Origin: Agromyces lapidis
GTDB taxonomy: Bacteria; Actinomycetota; Actinomycetes; Actinomycetales; Microbacteriaceae
Direction of reading: 5' to 3'
NCBI RefSeq assembly: GCF_009749405.1
Contig: NZ_WBIQ01000001.1
Span: 310,001-374,000 of the forward strand
DNA: 64,000 bases
Shown: positions 10,394 to 18,961 of the stretch, in pieces
How positions within the stretch are numbered: the stretch's first letter is position 1
Layout: every line of letters begins with the position of its first letter
The notes under the pieces: generated by a model
The model's database searches: none
What the model was told of the DNA's origin: nothing
What the model saw: only the letters and a program-made list of their open reading frames with translations
Program-made: the position numbers and the translations under genes

Positions 10394-11083
10394 GTGACGG
10401 ACGACGTGCAGACGACGAAGGCCGTGGCGACAGTCGCGATCGTCGACGACCACGAAGCGGTGCGCCTCGGCCTGCGCGCGGCGTGCGAGGCCGCGGGCTA
10501 CGAGGTCATGGCCGACGCGGCCGACGTGGCCGAACTGCTGCCGGTGATCGAGGCGCGGCGGTGCGACGTGGTCGTGCTCGACCTCTCGCTCGGCGACGGC
10601 ACCACCGTGACCGAGAACGTGCGCGCGGTGCTCGCGACCGGCAGTGCGGTGCTCGTGCACAGCATCGCCGACCGCGTCGCGGCGGTGCGCGAATCGCTCG
10701 CCGCGGGCGCAGCGGGCGTGATCCCGAAGGCCTCGCCGATGTCCGCCGTGATCGGCGCGATCGCGACGGTCGCAGGCGGCGGGGTGCTCACGAACGTCGA
10801 ATGGGCGAGCGCGATCGAAGCCGACCGCGAGTTCGCGAAGGCGCAGCTCGGGCGGCGCGAGCGCGACGTCCTGCATCTCTACGCCTCCGGGCTCCCGTTG
10901 AAGGCGGTCGCGATGCAGCTCGGCATCGCCCACTCCACGGCGCGCGAGTACCTCGACCGGATCCGGGCGAAGTACGTCGAGATCGGCCGCCCGGCGCCGA
11001 CGAAGGTCGACCTGCTGCGGCGCGCCGTCGAAGACGGCATCCTCCCGGGTCTCGACGCCGAGAGCGGAGATGGCCGCCGCTGA
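10394..11083 (+). CDS. LuxR/NarL-family response regulator
   Basis: Two-component response regulator of 229 residues. The receiver domain (VAIVDDHEAVRLGL, phospho-acceptor Asp in VVVLDLSLGDG near residue 58) is followed by a C-terminal LuxR-type HTH (LGRRERDVLHLYASGLPLKA, then AMQLGIAHSTAREYLDRI). GTG 10394 is the start, preceded by a GGAAGGGGGG ribosome site; an upstream -10 TATCGT overlaps the end of the methyltransferase gene. The sensor kinase gene begins 14 nt before this stop, so the pair is translationally coupled. Target genes are unknown. Confidence 0.88.
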   Translation: MTDDVQTTKAVATVAIVDDHEAVRLGLRAACEAAGYEVMADAADVAELLPVIEARRCDVVVLDLSLGDGTTVTENVRAVLATGSAVLVHSIADRVAAVRESLAAGAAGVIPKASPMSAVIGAIATVAGGGVLTNVEWASAIEADREFAKAQLGRRERDVLHLYASGLPLKAVAMQLGIAHSTAREYLDRIRAKYVEIGRPAPTKVDLLRRAVEDGILPGLDAESGDGRR

Positions 11084-12357
11084 ATGGCGGGTGCCCCGCC
11101 TTCCGCAGCGCAAGCCCGCGGTGACGCGTGCGCAGATCGAGACGATCGTCGCACGCGCGCTCGGCGTCGTGGGGCTCGTCTTCGGGGCGCAGTCGCTGCC
11201 GCTCGCGCTCGACCAGGCTGACGCCCTCGGCGTCGGCGCGGGCGCGGCGCTCATGGCGGCGCTGTTCGGCGGGATCGCCGCGCTCGCCGTCGCCACGGTC
11301 GCGAAGGTCGCCGTGCGCGCCGCGTGTCTCGTCTTCGCCGGGTTCTACGTCGCAGGGCTGGCGATCTGGCCGCTGCTCGTCAGCGACCCCGCTGCGCTCG
11401 ACGGCGCGGCGCCCTGGCTGTACTACCTGTGCACCGTCGCCACGACCTGCGCCGCAGTGGCGCTCCCGCCGGTCTGGGCGGCCGCCTACACCTTCATCGT
11501 GCCCGCCATGTACGGCGTCATCCGCTTGACCCCGTCGGGAGGTCAGGCGCCGCCCCTGCTCGCGGTGCTCGACGCGCTCTACGCGGTCGTGCTCGGCGTC
11601 GTCGTGCTCGCGATCATCACGATGCTGCGCGAGGCCGCCTCGGCGGTCGACGCCGCCCAGGAGGCCGCGCTCGAACGCTACGACCTCGTCGCTCGGCAGC
11701 ACGCGACCGAGACGGAGCGCGTCAAGGTCGACGCGCTCGTGCACGACAGCGTGCTGACGACCCTGCTCTCGGCGGCATCGGCGAGGAGCGAGGGCGAAGA
11801 ACGGCTCGCGGCCAGGATGGCGAGGGACGCCCTGCACCGGCTCGACGAGGCCGGGGCGAGCGGCCCGCGCGCCTTCGATCGGGTCGGGCTGTCGGTGCTC
11901 GTGCGACGCCTCCGCGCCGCCCTGACGACGTTCAACACGAACTTCGCGGTCAGGGTCGTGAACGCCGGTGGCGTCGAACTGCCGGTCGAGGTCGTCGACG
12001 CGCTCTACACGGCGTCGGTGCAGGCGATGGTCAACAGCGTGCAGCACGCGGAGGAGCCGGGGCGACGTGCCCGGCGCGAGATCCGGATCAGGGGAGTGCG
12101 CGCGGGGGGGCTGCGTCATCGAGATCGCCGACAACGGCGTCGGATTCGATCCGGGCCGTGTGCCGAGCGAGCGGCTGGGGCTCCGCGTCTCGATCGAGGA
12201 GCGGATCGCGAACGTCGGCGGCAACTCGGAGATCGCCTCACGGCCCGGCCACGGCACGACCGTGACGCTCGCGTGGCCGGCCGGTGCGCTCGGCGGCGAC
12301 CCCGGGGCGTTCGGTGGGGCGTCGGGCGTGGCGCCTGCGGCGGGAGGCGACGCATGA
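11070..12357 (+). pseudogene. Membrane sensor histidine kinase (HisKA_3/HATPase type) interrupted by a +1 frameshift
   Basis: Partner kinase of the preceding response regulator. Residues 1-190 hold about six membrane segments; a dimerisation helix carries the phospho-accepting His in ALVHDSVLTTLL, and the N-box is QAMVNSVQHA. After a run of seven G at 12104-12110 the reading frame is lost. The rest of the HATPase domain (CVIEIADNGVGFDPG, then ASRPGHGTTVTLAW) continues in another frame to TGA 12357. Removing one G restores a continuous kinase of about 428 residues whose stop overlaps the next ATG (ATGA). As written, the 5' frame instead runs on into the next gene. Sequencing error, phase variation or true inactivation are all possible. 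Confidence 0.8.
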
Positions 12358-13376
12358 TCACCATCCCGCGGTGGCTCCTCCTCGTGCTCGGCGCGCTCTT
12401 CTCCGCCTACCACGTCGTCCTCGGCGTCTACTCGCTCGAAGTGCCCGATTCGCCGTGGCCGACCGTGGTCGCGCTCGTGCTGTACACCGCGGCGACGGTC
12501 GCGAGCCTCTGGCCGGCCCGCCGGGTGCGGATGCCCGATTGGCTCGCCGCCTTCGACCTGGCGGTGAGCATCGTGCTGCCCCTCCTCGTCACGAGCCAGC
12601 TCGACCCGTCCGCGGACAACGGCTACGCGACCTGGTACGTCGCGGCGGTCGGCACGCTCATGACGATCGCCGCCGCCCGACGCCGACTGGTCACGGCCTG
12701 GGTCGGCGTCATCGCGCTCGCCGTGCAGACCGCGCTGTGGGCGGGTCCGCTCGCGCTCGGCTCGCTCGGGGTCATCGGCAGTCTCGTCTGGGTCGCGATC
12801 GCCCATATGCTCACGAGTGCCCTCACGAACGCCGGCCGCGAGACGCGACGGTACGCGCAGGCCGAGCGGGAGGCCGCCGCGTGGCAGGCGGCGCAGGACG
12901 CCCACCTCTTCGAGGGGCGGATGCGGCTCGCGCACACGAACCGCGTCGCCGCGCCGATGCTGCGCCGCATCGCCGACCGCGACGGTCGGCTCGACGAGCG
13001 GCAGCGGGCGGAGTGCCGGCTGCTCGAGGCGACGATCCGCGACGAGATCCGCGGGCGGATGCTGCTCACCGACGTCGTGCGCGCCGAGGTGCAGCGGGCC
13101 CGTCAGCGCGGGGTGATCGTCACCCTGCTCGACGAGGGCGGGATCGACGATCTCGACGAGGCCGCGCGCGACCGGGTGCTCTCCCGGCTCGCCGAGGCCA
13201 TCGCGGCGTCGACCGCCGACCGCCTGATCGCGCGCACGGCGGCGGAGGGCTCTCCCACCGCGGTCACCGTCGTCGGGCTCGTCGGTGCCGTGGACGACGA
13301 GGGCGCGGCGTCCGGCGACACCGAGGACCTCGAGGTCGAGCTGTGGCTCGAGATCCCGCGCGCGCTCGGGGCGTGA
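12354..13376 (+). CDS. Histidine-kinase-like membrane protein, probably lacking a functional catalytic domain
   Basis: 340 residues. The N-terminal half has about five to six membrane helices resembling the sensor domain of the preceding kinase. The cytosolic half starts with a helix RLAHTNRVAAPMLRRI that looks like a degenerate phospho-His region, but no N-box or G-box (DxGxG) of an ATPase domain is visible. ATG 12354 overlaps the kinase stop by 4 nt, so the three genes form one coupled operon. It may modulate the kinase. I recognise no named family. Confidence 0.65.
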   Translation: MITIPRWLLLVLGALFSAYHVVLGVYSLEVPDSPWPTVVALVLYTAATVASLWPARRVRMPDWLAAFDLAVSIVLPLLVTSQLDPSADNGYATWYVAAVGTLMTIAAARRRLVTAWVGVIALAVQTALWAGPLALGSLGVIGSLVWVAIAHMLTSALTNAGRETRRYAQAEREAAAWQAAQDAHLFEGRMRLAHTNRVAAPMLRRIADRDGRLDERQRAECRLLEATIRDEIRGRMLLTDVVRAEVQRARQRGVIVTLLDEGGIDDLDEAARDRVLSRLAEAIAASTADRLIARTAAEGSPTAVTVVGLVGAVDDEGAASGDTEDLEVELWLEIPRALGA

Positions 13377-13831
13377 GGTTTCGGACGAGGGTCTCGAGCA
13401 GCGGGAGCGAACGGCGCGCGGATGCGCGAACGCCGGGCATGAGGAAGGGGGACCGATCCCCGACCGGTCCCCCTTCAAGCCCGAGCCACGGCGACAACCC
13501 GAATATCGCCCTGGCTCGCCCCCAACAGTCACCGGTTACCCGACCGATGACAGTGGCGACTCCTGTGGAGCCTGCAAGATCAATACTGCTCGTTCGAGCA
13601 CGGTCCGCATAGTCAGCATTTCGGGGGACATCCGTGTCCCCCACGTGATCGACCCGCGCCAGTGGCGGCGCGAGCGGCCGTCCCGAGCGTGTTCGTTCTC
13701 AGCGAAACGGGGGACAGCGACGCAGCGCACCACAGCGCGCGGCGGTGCCGGGCCGCGGCAGGGCAGCGCACCGCGGTGCCGTGCACCGCAGGGGCAGCAC
13801 ACCTCAGGCGGTGCGCCTCAGGCGGTGCGCC
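13377..13831. other. Intergenic region between convergent genes; hairpins and short tandem repeats
   Basis: 455 nt without a supportable gene. It holds a terminator-like hairpin at 13445-13475, a second small perfect hairpin (GGGGGACA/TGTCCCCC, 4-nt loop) at 13623-13642, and at 13801-13830 two tandem copies of a 14-nt unit (ggcggtgcgcctca). An 88-codon minus-strand frame (13802-13536) has no recognisable domain and is not called. Confidence 0.5.
13445..13475 (+). terminator. Hairpin terminator of the two-component operon
   Basis: Perfect 11-bp stem (aagggggaccg / cggtccccctt) with a 9-nt loop, 69 nt after the last stop codon of the operon. Confidence 0.6.
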
Positions 13832-14101
13832 TCAACGGAGCGAGGCGACCCAGCGGCCCGGGCCCACCTCGACGGGCCTGCGGATCGCGCCGCCGCTGCG
13901 CACCCACGCGTTGCGGCCAGGCGCGACCTCGTCGGCCTCGGGCACCTCGGCATCGGCGGCGGCGAGGAGGACCGCGGTGACCGCGGCGGTCTCCTCGTCG
14001 CTCACCGAACGGGAGAGGATGCGCAGCTCGGCTGCGCGCGGGTCGCCTGAGGCGCCCTCGGCGGCCACCTCGGGAACGCGGGATTCGTCGTGTGCAGACA
14101 T
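13832..14101 (-). CDS. accE: Acyl-CoA carboxylase epsilon subunit
   Basis: Small (89-residue) actinobacterial subunit that stabilises the alpha-beta complex of acyl/propionyl-CoA carboxylase. The acidic N-terminus (1-25) is followed by the conserved region LRILSRSVSDEETAAV and the C-terminal W-x-R...RPVEVGPGRWVASLR typical of the family. It lies 10 nt after the beta subunit stop and is surely co-transcribed with it. Confidence 0.88.
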   Translation of the reverse strand: MSAHDESRVPEVAAEGASGDPRAAELRILSRSVSDEETAAVTAVLLAAADAEVPEADEVAPGRNAWVRSGGAIRRPVEVGPGRWVASLR

Positions 14102-14111
14102 GGTCGCCGCC

Positions 14112-15710
14112 CTACAGCGGGATGTTCCCGTGCTTCTTCGCGGGCAGGCTCGCCCGCTTGGTGCGCAGCGCCCGCAGCGCCTTCACGACGGCGACGCGGG
14201 TCGCCGCGGGCTCGATGACGCCGTCGAGCTCGCCGCGCTCGGCCGCGAGGAACGGCGAGGCCACGTTGTACGTGTATTCGTTCGCGAGCTTCGTGCGCAC
14301 GGCCGCGACGTCCTCGCCCGCCTCCTCGGCGCGCTTGATCTCGCCGCGGTAGAGGATGTTCACGGCGCCCTGGCCACCCATCACCGCGATCTCGGCCGTC
14401 GGCCACGCGAGGTTGATGTCGGCGCCGAGCTGCTTCGAGCCCATCACGATGTACGCGCCGCCGTAGGCCTTGCGGGTGATGACGGTGACGAGCGGCACCG
14501 TCGCCTCGGCGTAGGCGTACAGCAGCTTCGCGCCGCGGCGGATCACGCCCGTCCACTCCTGGTCGGTGCCGGGCAGGTAGCCGGGCACGTCGACGAGGGT
14601 GAGGATCGGGATGGAGAACGCGTCGCAGAAGCGCACGAACCGCGACGCCTTCTCGCCTGCGGCGATGTTCAGCGTGCCCGCCATCTGCGAGGGCTGGTTC
14701 GCGATGATGCCGACCGTGCGTCCCTCGACGCGGGCGAAGCCGACGACGATGTTCGGGGCGTAGAGCGGCTGCACCTCGAGGAAGTCGCCGTGGTCGACGA
14801 TGCCCTCGATGACGGTGTGCATGTCGTACGGCTGGTTCGGGGAGTCGGGGATGACCGTGTTCAGACGCTTGTCGTCGTCGGTGATCTCGAGCTCGACCTC
14901 GGCGTCGTACACCGGGGCATCCGTCATGTTGTTGTCGGGAAGGAACGAGACGAGCGTGCGCGCGTAGTCGAGCGCATCGGACTCGTCGCTCGCGAGGTAG
15001 TGCGCCACTCCCGAGACCGTGTTGTGGGTGAGCGCGCCGCCGAGCTCCTCCATGCCGACGTCCTCGCCGGTGACCGTCTTGATGACGTCGGGGCCGGTGA
15101 CGAACATCTGGCTCGTCTTGTCGACCATGATCACGAAGTCGGTGAGCGCGGGGGAGTAGACCGCGCCGCCCGCGGCCGGGCCGCAGATGATCGAGATCTG
15201 GGGGATCACGCCCGAGGCCTGCGTGTTGCGGCGGAAGATCTCGCCGTACTTGCCGAGCGCGACGACGCCCTCCTGGATGCGGGCGCCGCCCGAGTCGAGG
15301 ATGCCGATGATCGGCACGCCGGTCTTCAGCGCGAGCTCCATGACCTTGATGATCTTCTCGCCGGCGACCTCGCCGAGCGAGCCGCCGAAGATCGTGAAGT
15401 CCTGCGAGTACACGGCGACCTGCCGACCGTGGATCGTGCCGGTGCCCGTGACGACGGCGTCGCCGTAGGGGCGCTTCGCGTCCATGCCGAAGGCGTGCGT
15501 GCGGTGGCGCACGAACTCGTCGAGCTCGACGAAGGAGCCCGGGTCGAGCAGCTCGGCGATGCGCTCGCGCGCCGTCATCTTGCCCTTGGCATGCTGCTTC
15601 TCGATCGCCGCCTCACCCGATGCGGTCACCGCTTCGTGGTAGCGCAGCTTGAGGTCGGCCAGCTTGCCGGCGGTGGTGGAGAGGTCGGGGCCGTCAGTCG
15701 CTTCGGTCAC
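14112..15710 (-). CDS. accD: Acyl-CoA/propionyl-CoA carboxylase beta subunit (carboxyltransferase)
   Basis: Transfers CO2 from carboxybiotin to acyl-CoA. 532 residues with the two crotonase-like halves: N-terminal [17 protein letters not shown], oxyanion loops [10 protein letters not shown] and [16 protein letters not shown], and C-terminal [13 protein letters not shown] and [14 protein letters not shown]. Two upstream in-frame codons are possible (TTG-type at 15734, GTG at 15719). GTG 15710 is chosen because a TAGAGT -10 box lies exactly 7 nt before it, implying a leaderless mRNA. It is divergent from birA, and the shared 110-nt region carries direct repeats. The exact chain-length specificity is not deducible. 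Confidence 0.92.
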   Translation of the reverse strand: MTEATDGPDLSTTAGKLADLKLRYHEAVTASGEAAIEKQHAKGKMTARERIAELLDPGSFVELDEFVRHRTHAFGMDAKRPYGDAVVTGTGTIHGRQVAVYSQDFTIFGGSLGEVAGEKIIKVMELALKTGVPIIGILDSGGARIQEGVVALGKYGEIFRRNTQASGVIPQISIICGPAAGGAVYSPALTDFVIMVDKTSQMFVTGPDVIKTVTGEDVGMEELGGALTHNTVSGVAHYLASDESDALDYARTLVSFLPDNNMTDAPVYDAEVELEITDDDKRLNTVIPDSPNQPYDMHTVIEGIVDHGDFLEVQPLYAPNIVVGFARVEGRTVGIIANQPSQMAGTLNIAAGEKASRFVRFCDAFSIPILTLVDVPGYLPGTDQEWTGVIRRGAKLLYAYAEATVPLVTVITRKAYGGAYIVMGSKQLGADINLAWPTAEIAVMGGQGAVNILYRGEIKRAEEAGEDVAAVRTKLANEYTYNVASPFLAAERGELDGVIEPAATRVAVVKALRALRTKRASLPAKKHGNIPL

Positions 15711-15717
15711 GCCGTTC

Positions 15718-15723
15718 ACTCTA
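15718..15723 (-). promoter_or_regulatory. -10 box of the accD-accE operon
   Basis: TAGAGT on the minus strand, 7 nt before GTG 15710. This spacing decides the start codon. Confidence 0.5.
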
Positions 15724-15736
15724 CCGGCGAGCATCC

Positions 15737-15804
15737 GGCCGACTTCGTTGATGGTTTCCTACAAATCCATCCGCGAGTTGGCCGACTTCGTACAAAGCCG
15801 TCCG
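15737..15804. repeat. Paired direct repeats in the accD-birA divergent promoter region
   Basis: GGCCGACTTCGT occurs at 15737-15748 and 15780-15791. A second element, TACAAAKCCRTCCG, occurs at 15760-15773 and 15791-15804 (12 of 14 identical), 31 nt apart, about three helical turns. The first pair falls where the two divergent -35 regions should lie. It is a candidate operator for joint control of carboxylase and biotin ligase. Confidence 0.5.
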
Positions 15805-15808
15805 TGGC

Positions 15809-15814
15809 TAGGGT
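15809..15814 (+). promoter_or_regulatory. -10 box of birA
   Basis: TAGGGT, 7 nt before ATG 15822, consistent with a leaderless start. Confidence 0.5.
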
Positions 15815-15821
15815 GGTCGGC

Positions 15822-16697
15822 ATGGAATGGGAGCGATCGCGCGCGGCGGTGCCGCGCTTCGAGTTCCTCGCCGAGGCGGGGTCGACGAACGACGAGCTGC
15901 GCGAGGCGGCCACCGGTGCGGATGCCTCGGGCTGGCCCCACGGCGCGGTGATCGCGACCGACAACCAGACGAGGGGCCGCGGCCGGCTCGGCCGCACCTG
16001 GCTCGCCCCCACCGGCAAGACCCTCGCGATCTCGATGCTGCTCCGACCCGAGCTGCCGGGCGGCCTGCCGTTCCCCGCGTCGGGCTACGGCTGGATCCCG
16101 CTCATCGCCGGCGCCGCGATGACCGAGGCCGTGCGGGGCGCCGTCGACACGGCCGCCGCCGTCCGCGCGGCGGCCGACCCCGAGCACGACGACGACGATC
16201 GGAGCGGCGTCGTCGACGTCGAGCTCAAGTGGCCGAACGACGTGCTCGTCTCGGGCTACAAGATCTGCGGCATCCTCTCGGAGCTGCTGCAGGCGCCCGA
16301 GGGCGACGCCCCCGGCGCGGTCGTCGTCGGCGCCGGGCTCAACCTCACCCTCGACGAGCACGACCTGCCGACCCTCACCTCGACCTCGCTGCTGCTCGCC
16401 ACCGGGGTGCGCCCCGACGGCGACGCGGTGCTCGCCGACTACCTCACGCGGTTCCTCGGCATCTTCGACGACTTCTGCGCCGCAGGCGCCGACCCCGTGG
16501 CATCCGGGGTCGACCGCCGGGTCGCCGCGCTCTGCGGCACCCTCGGCGGCGAGGTTCGCGTCGAGCTGCCCGGCGACCGCGAACTGCTCGGGCGTGCCGA
16601 ACGGCTCGACGCCGACGGCCGGCTCGTCGTCATCGATCGGGAGAACGGCGAACCCTGGTCTGTCGCCGCGGGCGACGTGACCCACCTGCGGTATTAA
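15822..16697 (+). CDS. birA: Biotin--[acetyl-CoA-carboxylase] ligase, monofunctional
   Basis: Attaches biotin via biotinyl-AMP to the carrier lysine of acyl-CoA (and pyruvate) carboxylases. 291 residues with no N-terminal HTH, so it is the non-regulatory actinobacterial form. Motifs: AGSTNDELR, biotin/ATP loop GRGRLGRTW near residue 55, KWPNDVLVSGYKICGIL near residue 140, and a C-terminal SH3-like domain. It lies opposite the carboxylase beta/epsilon genes whose product complex it activates. ATG 15822 is positioned 7 nt behind a -10 box. Confidence 0.93.
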   Translation: MEWERSRAAVPRFEFLAEAGSTNDELREAATGADASGWPHGAVIATDNQTRGRGRLGRTWLAPTGKTLAISMLLRPELPGGLPFPASGYGWIPLIAGAAMTEAVRGAVDTAAAVRAAADPEHDDDDRSGVVDVELKWPNDVLVSGYKICGILSELLQAPEGDAPGAVVVGAGLNLTLDEHDLPTLTSTSLLLATGVRPDGDAVLADYLTRFLGIFDDFCAAGADPVASGVDRRVAALCGTLGGEVRVELPGDRELLGRAERLDADGRLVVIDRENGEPWSVAAGDVTHLRY

Positions 16698-16704
16698 TGG
16701 GCGT

Positions 16705-17262
16705 ATGACGAGAGCCGACGCGTCTGCCGCCGCGCCGACCGCCCCGCCGGCGGAGCGCGTGGTCGCGCGCCTGCGACGGCACGCTCGCGTGCTGATCCTG
16801 CCCGTGATCCTGCTCGTCGCGGTCGCCGCGGGCGCCGGGTACGCGGTGGGGTTCGTGAGCGAGCTCTGGCAACTGCTCGCCCTCCTCGGGGGCGCGCTCC
16901 TCGTCGTGGTGCTCGGCTGCCTGCTGCCGTACCTGTCGTGGCTCACCGGCCGCACGACCATCACGACGCGGCGCATCATCATGCGCCGCGGCGTCTTCGT
17001 GCGCGTGCGCAACGAGGTCGCCCACGCCCGGATCCGCGAGGTGAGCGTCCGCAAGACGCCGGGGCAGAGCATGTTCGGCTCCGGGGACGTGCGCATCGAC
17101 GTCGGCCAGGAGCATCCCGTCGTCCTCCGCGACCTTCCCAAGCCGCAGCTCGTGCAGGGCGCGCTCCACGAACTCATGGAGTCCGTGCAGGGGGCCGCGA
17201 TGCGCGGGCCCGTCGCCGCGACCATGCTCGACGGCGACACGGTCGCGTGGGGCGGACGCTGA
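16705..17262 (+). CDS. Bacterial PH-domain (bPH_2/YdbS-like) membrane protein
   Basis: 185 residues. Two hydrophobic segments (VLILPVILLVAVAAGAGYAV and the next one starting near residue 53) are followed by a bPH domain with TTITTRRIIMRRGVFVR and RIREVSVRKTPGQSMFGSGDV. It starts 7 nt after birA and is probably co-transcribed. A homologue sits next to birA in mycobacteria (Rv3278c). The molecular role is not established; it is predicted to be a cytoplasmic membrane protein. Confidence 0.8.
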   Translation: MTRADASAAAPTAPPAERVVARLRRHARVLILPVILLVAVAAGAGYAVGFVSELWQLLALLGGALLVVVLGCLLPYLSWLTGRTTITTRRIIMRRGVFVRVRNEVAHARIREVSVRKTPGQSMFGSGDVRIDVGQEHPVVLRDLPKPQLVQGALHELMESVQGAAMRGPVAATMLDGDTVAWGGR

Positions 17263-17312
17263 CCGGAACGGACGCCGAGCCCGACCCGGCCGCGGAACCC
17301 CGCCGGAGCGCG

Positions 17313-17318
17313 TAAAGT
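17313..17318 (+). promoter_or_regulatory. -10 box of the DarT-like gene
   Basis: TAAAGT overlapping a TTG codon at 17318. The transcript would begin near 17325, which excludes that TTG as a start and points to TTG 17375. Confidence 0.45.
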
Positions 17319-17374
17319 TGTCCGTCGGTTCTCGCACGCCCCCGAGTGCGAGCCGCGCGACGAGAGGTTCCCCT

Positions 17375-18238
17375 TTGGGCGACGAATGCATCCACGGTTT
17401 CGATGACGGCCTCTGCGCCACGTGCTTCCCCCCGAAGGAGCCCGAGCAGAAGCCCACGGCGACCGCACCGGTCCGCGGTTCGACTCGCGGCAGCGCCCGG
17501 ACGGCGACCGCCTCCACGCGCACCGCCTCCTCGGGTGCCGGCCGCGCAGCGCCGACGCTCACGGGCCGGCCGCTGACGGCGCCCCCCGTCGAGGTCGGCA
17601 CCATCCGCATCTACCACGTCACCCACCTCGACAACCTCGGCCGCATCCTCGGCGCAGGGGCGATCCTCTCCGACGCGGGCGGGGCGAACCCCGTCGTCGA
17701 CGTCGCGGCCCCCGCCGTCCGCGAGTTCCGCAGGCAGCAGTCGGTCCCCGGTGTCGACGCGACCCTCGCCGACTACGTGCCCTTCCTGCTCACGCCCGAT
17801 GCGCTCGTCTGGGACGCCGTGCGCACCGCCAGCCCCGACCCGCGCCTCCGCGACGACGCCGTGCTCCGGCCCGCGGCCGACCACGTCATCCTCGTCGGCT
17901 CCGTCGCCGCGGCCCGCGGGGCGCTCACCGAGCCCGGCGCCGTCCTCGTCAGCGACACCGACGCCGCGCTCCCCGGCGCCGAGCTCGCGATCGAGTGGGC
18001 CGACGTCGAGCGACTGCTGCGCCGCCTCGTGCACGCCGACGAGACCACCCGCCTCCGCACGGCCGAGTTCCTCGCCCGCGGCGAGGTGCCGCTCGAGCGC
18101 ATCGCGCTCATCGCCGTCGGCAACGACAAGGTGCGCGACCGGGTGCGGGCCGCGCTCGCCGCGGTCGGCGTCCGTGCGAAGGTCGCGGTCTATCCGCCGT
18201 GGTTCCAGCCGGCCGAGCTCGAGCTCGACGGCGACTGA
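17375..18238 (+). CDS. DUF4433/DarT-like protein (putative DNA ADP-ribosyltransferase) with N-terminal zinc-knuckle-like motif
   Basis: 287 residues. The central part resembles the DUF4433/DarT family, whose characterised members ADP-ribosylate thymidine in DNA: IYHVTHLDNLGRILGAGAI, then YVPFLLTPDALVW, and a later AEFLARGEVPLERI that matches the region holding the family's catalytic Glu. Unlike DarT toxins it has an N-terminal C-x-H-x6-C-x2-C motif (residues 5-17, possible zinc site) and a Thr/Ala/Arg-rich linker (~22-65). No DarG-type macrodomain antitoxin gene is adjacent. The start is TTG 17375 behind a GAGAGG site. Whether it is an active transferase is uncertain. Confidence 0.65.
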   Translation: MGDECIHGFDDGLCATCFPPKEPEQKPTATAPVRGSTRGSARTATASTRTASSGAGRAAPTLTGRPLTAPPVEVGTIRIYHVTHLDNLGRILGAGAILSDAGGANPVVDVAAPAVREFRRQQSVPGVDATLADYVPFLLTPDALVWDAVRTASPDPRLRDDAVLRPAADHVILVGSVAAARGALTEPGAVLVSDTDAALPGAELAIEWADVERLLRRLVHADETTRLRTAEFLARGEVPLERIALIAVGNDKVRDRVRAALAAVGVRAKVAVYPPWFQPAELELDGD

Positions 18239-18241
18239 CCC

Positions 18242-18892
18242 CTACGGCCGGCCCGCCTTCGTCGAGGGGCCGGGCTCGCGCGACCGCGCGACCGCGTCGG
18301 GCTCGGGGGCGGATGCCTCGGGGGTGGGGCCTGCGGCGTCGTCGGGCGCCGGGGCATCCGGCTCTTCGAAGAGGGTGCGCTGGGCCTCCTCCACGCGCGC
18401 GAGCGTCGACAGGCCGTCGGAGCGGTGGTGCCCGAACACCCAGTACCGGTACAGCAGGAAGCGGAACGCCGTGCCGAGACCCAGGCCGACGACGTTGGTG
18501 GCGATGTTGTCGGCGAGGAGCGTGGTGTAGCCGAGCAGGTGGTGGCTGATCCACAGGCAGGCGAGCGAGATCGCCATGCCGCCGAGCGAGACGACCGCGT
18601 ACTCGGCGAACTCGCGCACGTAGTTGCGGCGCCGGTGCCTGCGGAAGGTCCAGTACCGGTTGCCGAGCCAGTTGAACACGATCGCGACGCTCGTCGAGAT
18701 CGTCTTCGCGCCGATCGCCGACTGGGCCCACGTGTCGTCGCCCGCGAGCCCGAGCCGCAGGGCGTTGAAGAGCACGACGTCGATGACGAGGCCGATGAGG
18801 CCGACGACACCGAACTTCACCGCGTAGGCGAGGAGCCCGTGCCACAGGCGGGCGACGGCCTCGGTGAGGCGAGCGGGTGCATCGGTGGACAC
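18242..18892 (-). CDS. GtrA family membrane protein
   Basis: Four-helix membrane protein of the GtrA/DPMS_TM type, thought to help move polyprenyl-linked sugars or build wall polysaccharides. 216 residues: helices near 25-45, 60-80, 95-115 and 130-150 with FNWLGNRYWTF and RFLLYRYWVFG motifs, then a disordered acidic/Pro-rich tail of about 60 residues. GTG 18892 is preferred over GTG 18898 because a TAGGAT box (18904-18899) directly abuts the latter. Its stop lies 3 nt from the convergent DarT-like gene; it is divergent from purK, as in mycobacteria. Confidence 0.85.
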   Translation of the reverse strand: MSTDAPARLTEAVARLWHGLLAYAVKFGVVGLIGLVIDVVLFNALRLGLAGDDTWAQSAIGAKTISTSVAIVFNWLGNRYWTFRRHRRRNYVREFAEYAVVSLGGMAISLACLWISHHLLGYTTLLADNIATNVVGLGLGTAFRFLLYRYWVFGHHRSDGLSTLARVEEAQRTLFEEPDAPAPDDAAGPTPEASAPEPDAVARSREPGPSTKAGRP

Positions 18893-18898
18893 CGACAC

Positions 18899-18904
18899 AT
18901 CCTA
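18899..18904 (-). promoter_or_regulatory. -10 box of the gtrA-like gene
   Basis: TAGGAT on the minus strand, 6 nt before GTG 18892. A TAGACT at 18916-18921 on the plus strand is the candidate -10 for purK. Confidence 0.4.
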
Positions 18905-18961
18905 TTCCTCGCCGCCTAGACTGGACTGGGCGTCGTTCGGGCGCAGACGACGGCGAATGGA

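Noticed and set aside
11070-13376. Single 768-residue 'fusion' protein
   Set aside because: The middle ~85 residues are Arg-rich nonsense; the HATPase motifs are intact in the neighbouring frame, so this is a frameshifted kinase plus a separate gene.
13536-13802. 88-codon minus-strand frame in the gap after the two-component operon
   Set aside because: Cys/Arg-rich, no ribosome site, no recognisable motif.
13801-13830. Tandem ggcggtgcgcctca repeats as a possible CRISPR or terminator
   Set aside because: Only two adjacent copies, no spacers, and same orientation so no hairpin of note.
17345-17375. Upstream TTG (17318) start for the DarT-like gene
   Set aside because: It overlaps a TAAAGT -10 box and would lie upstream of the transcript.
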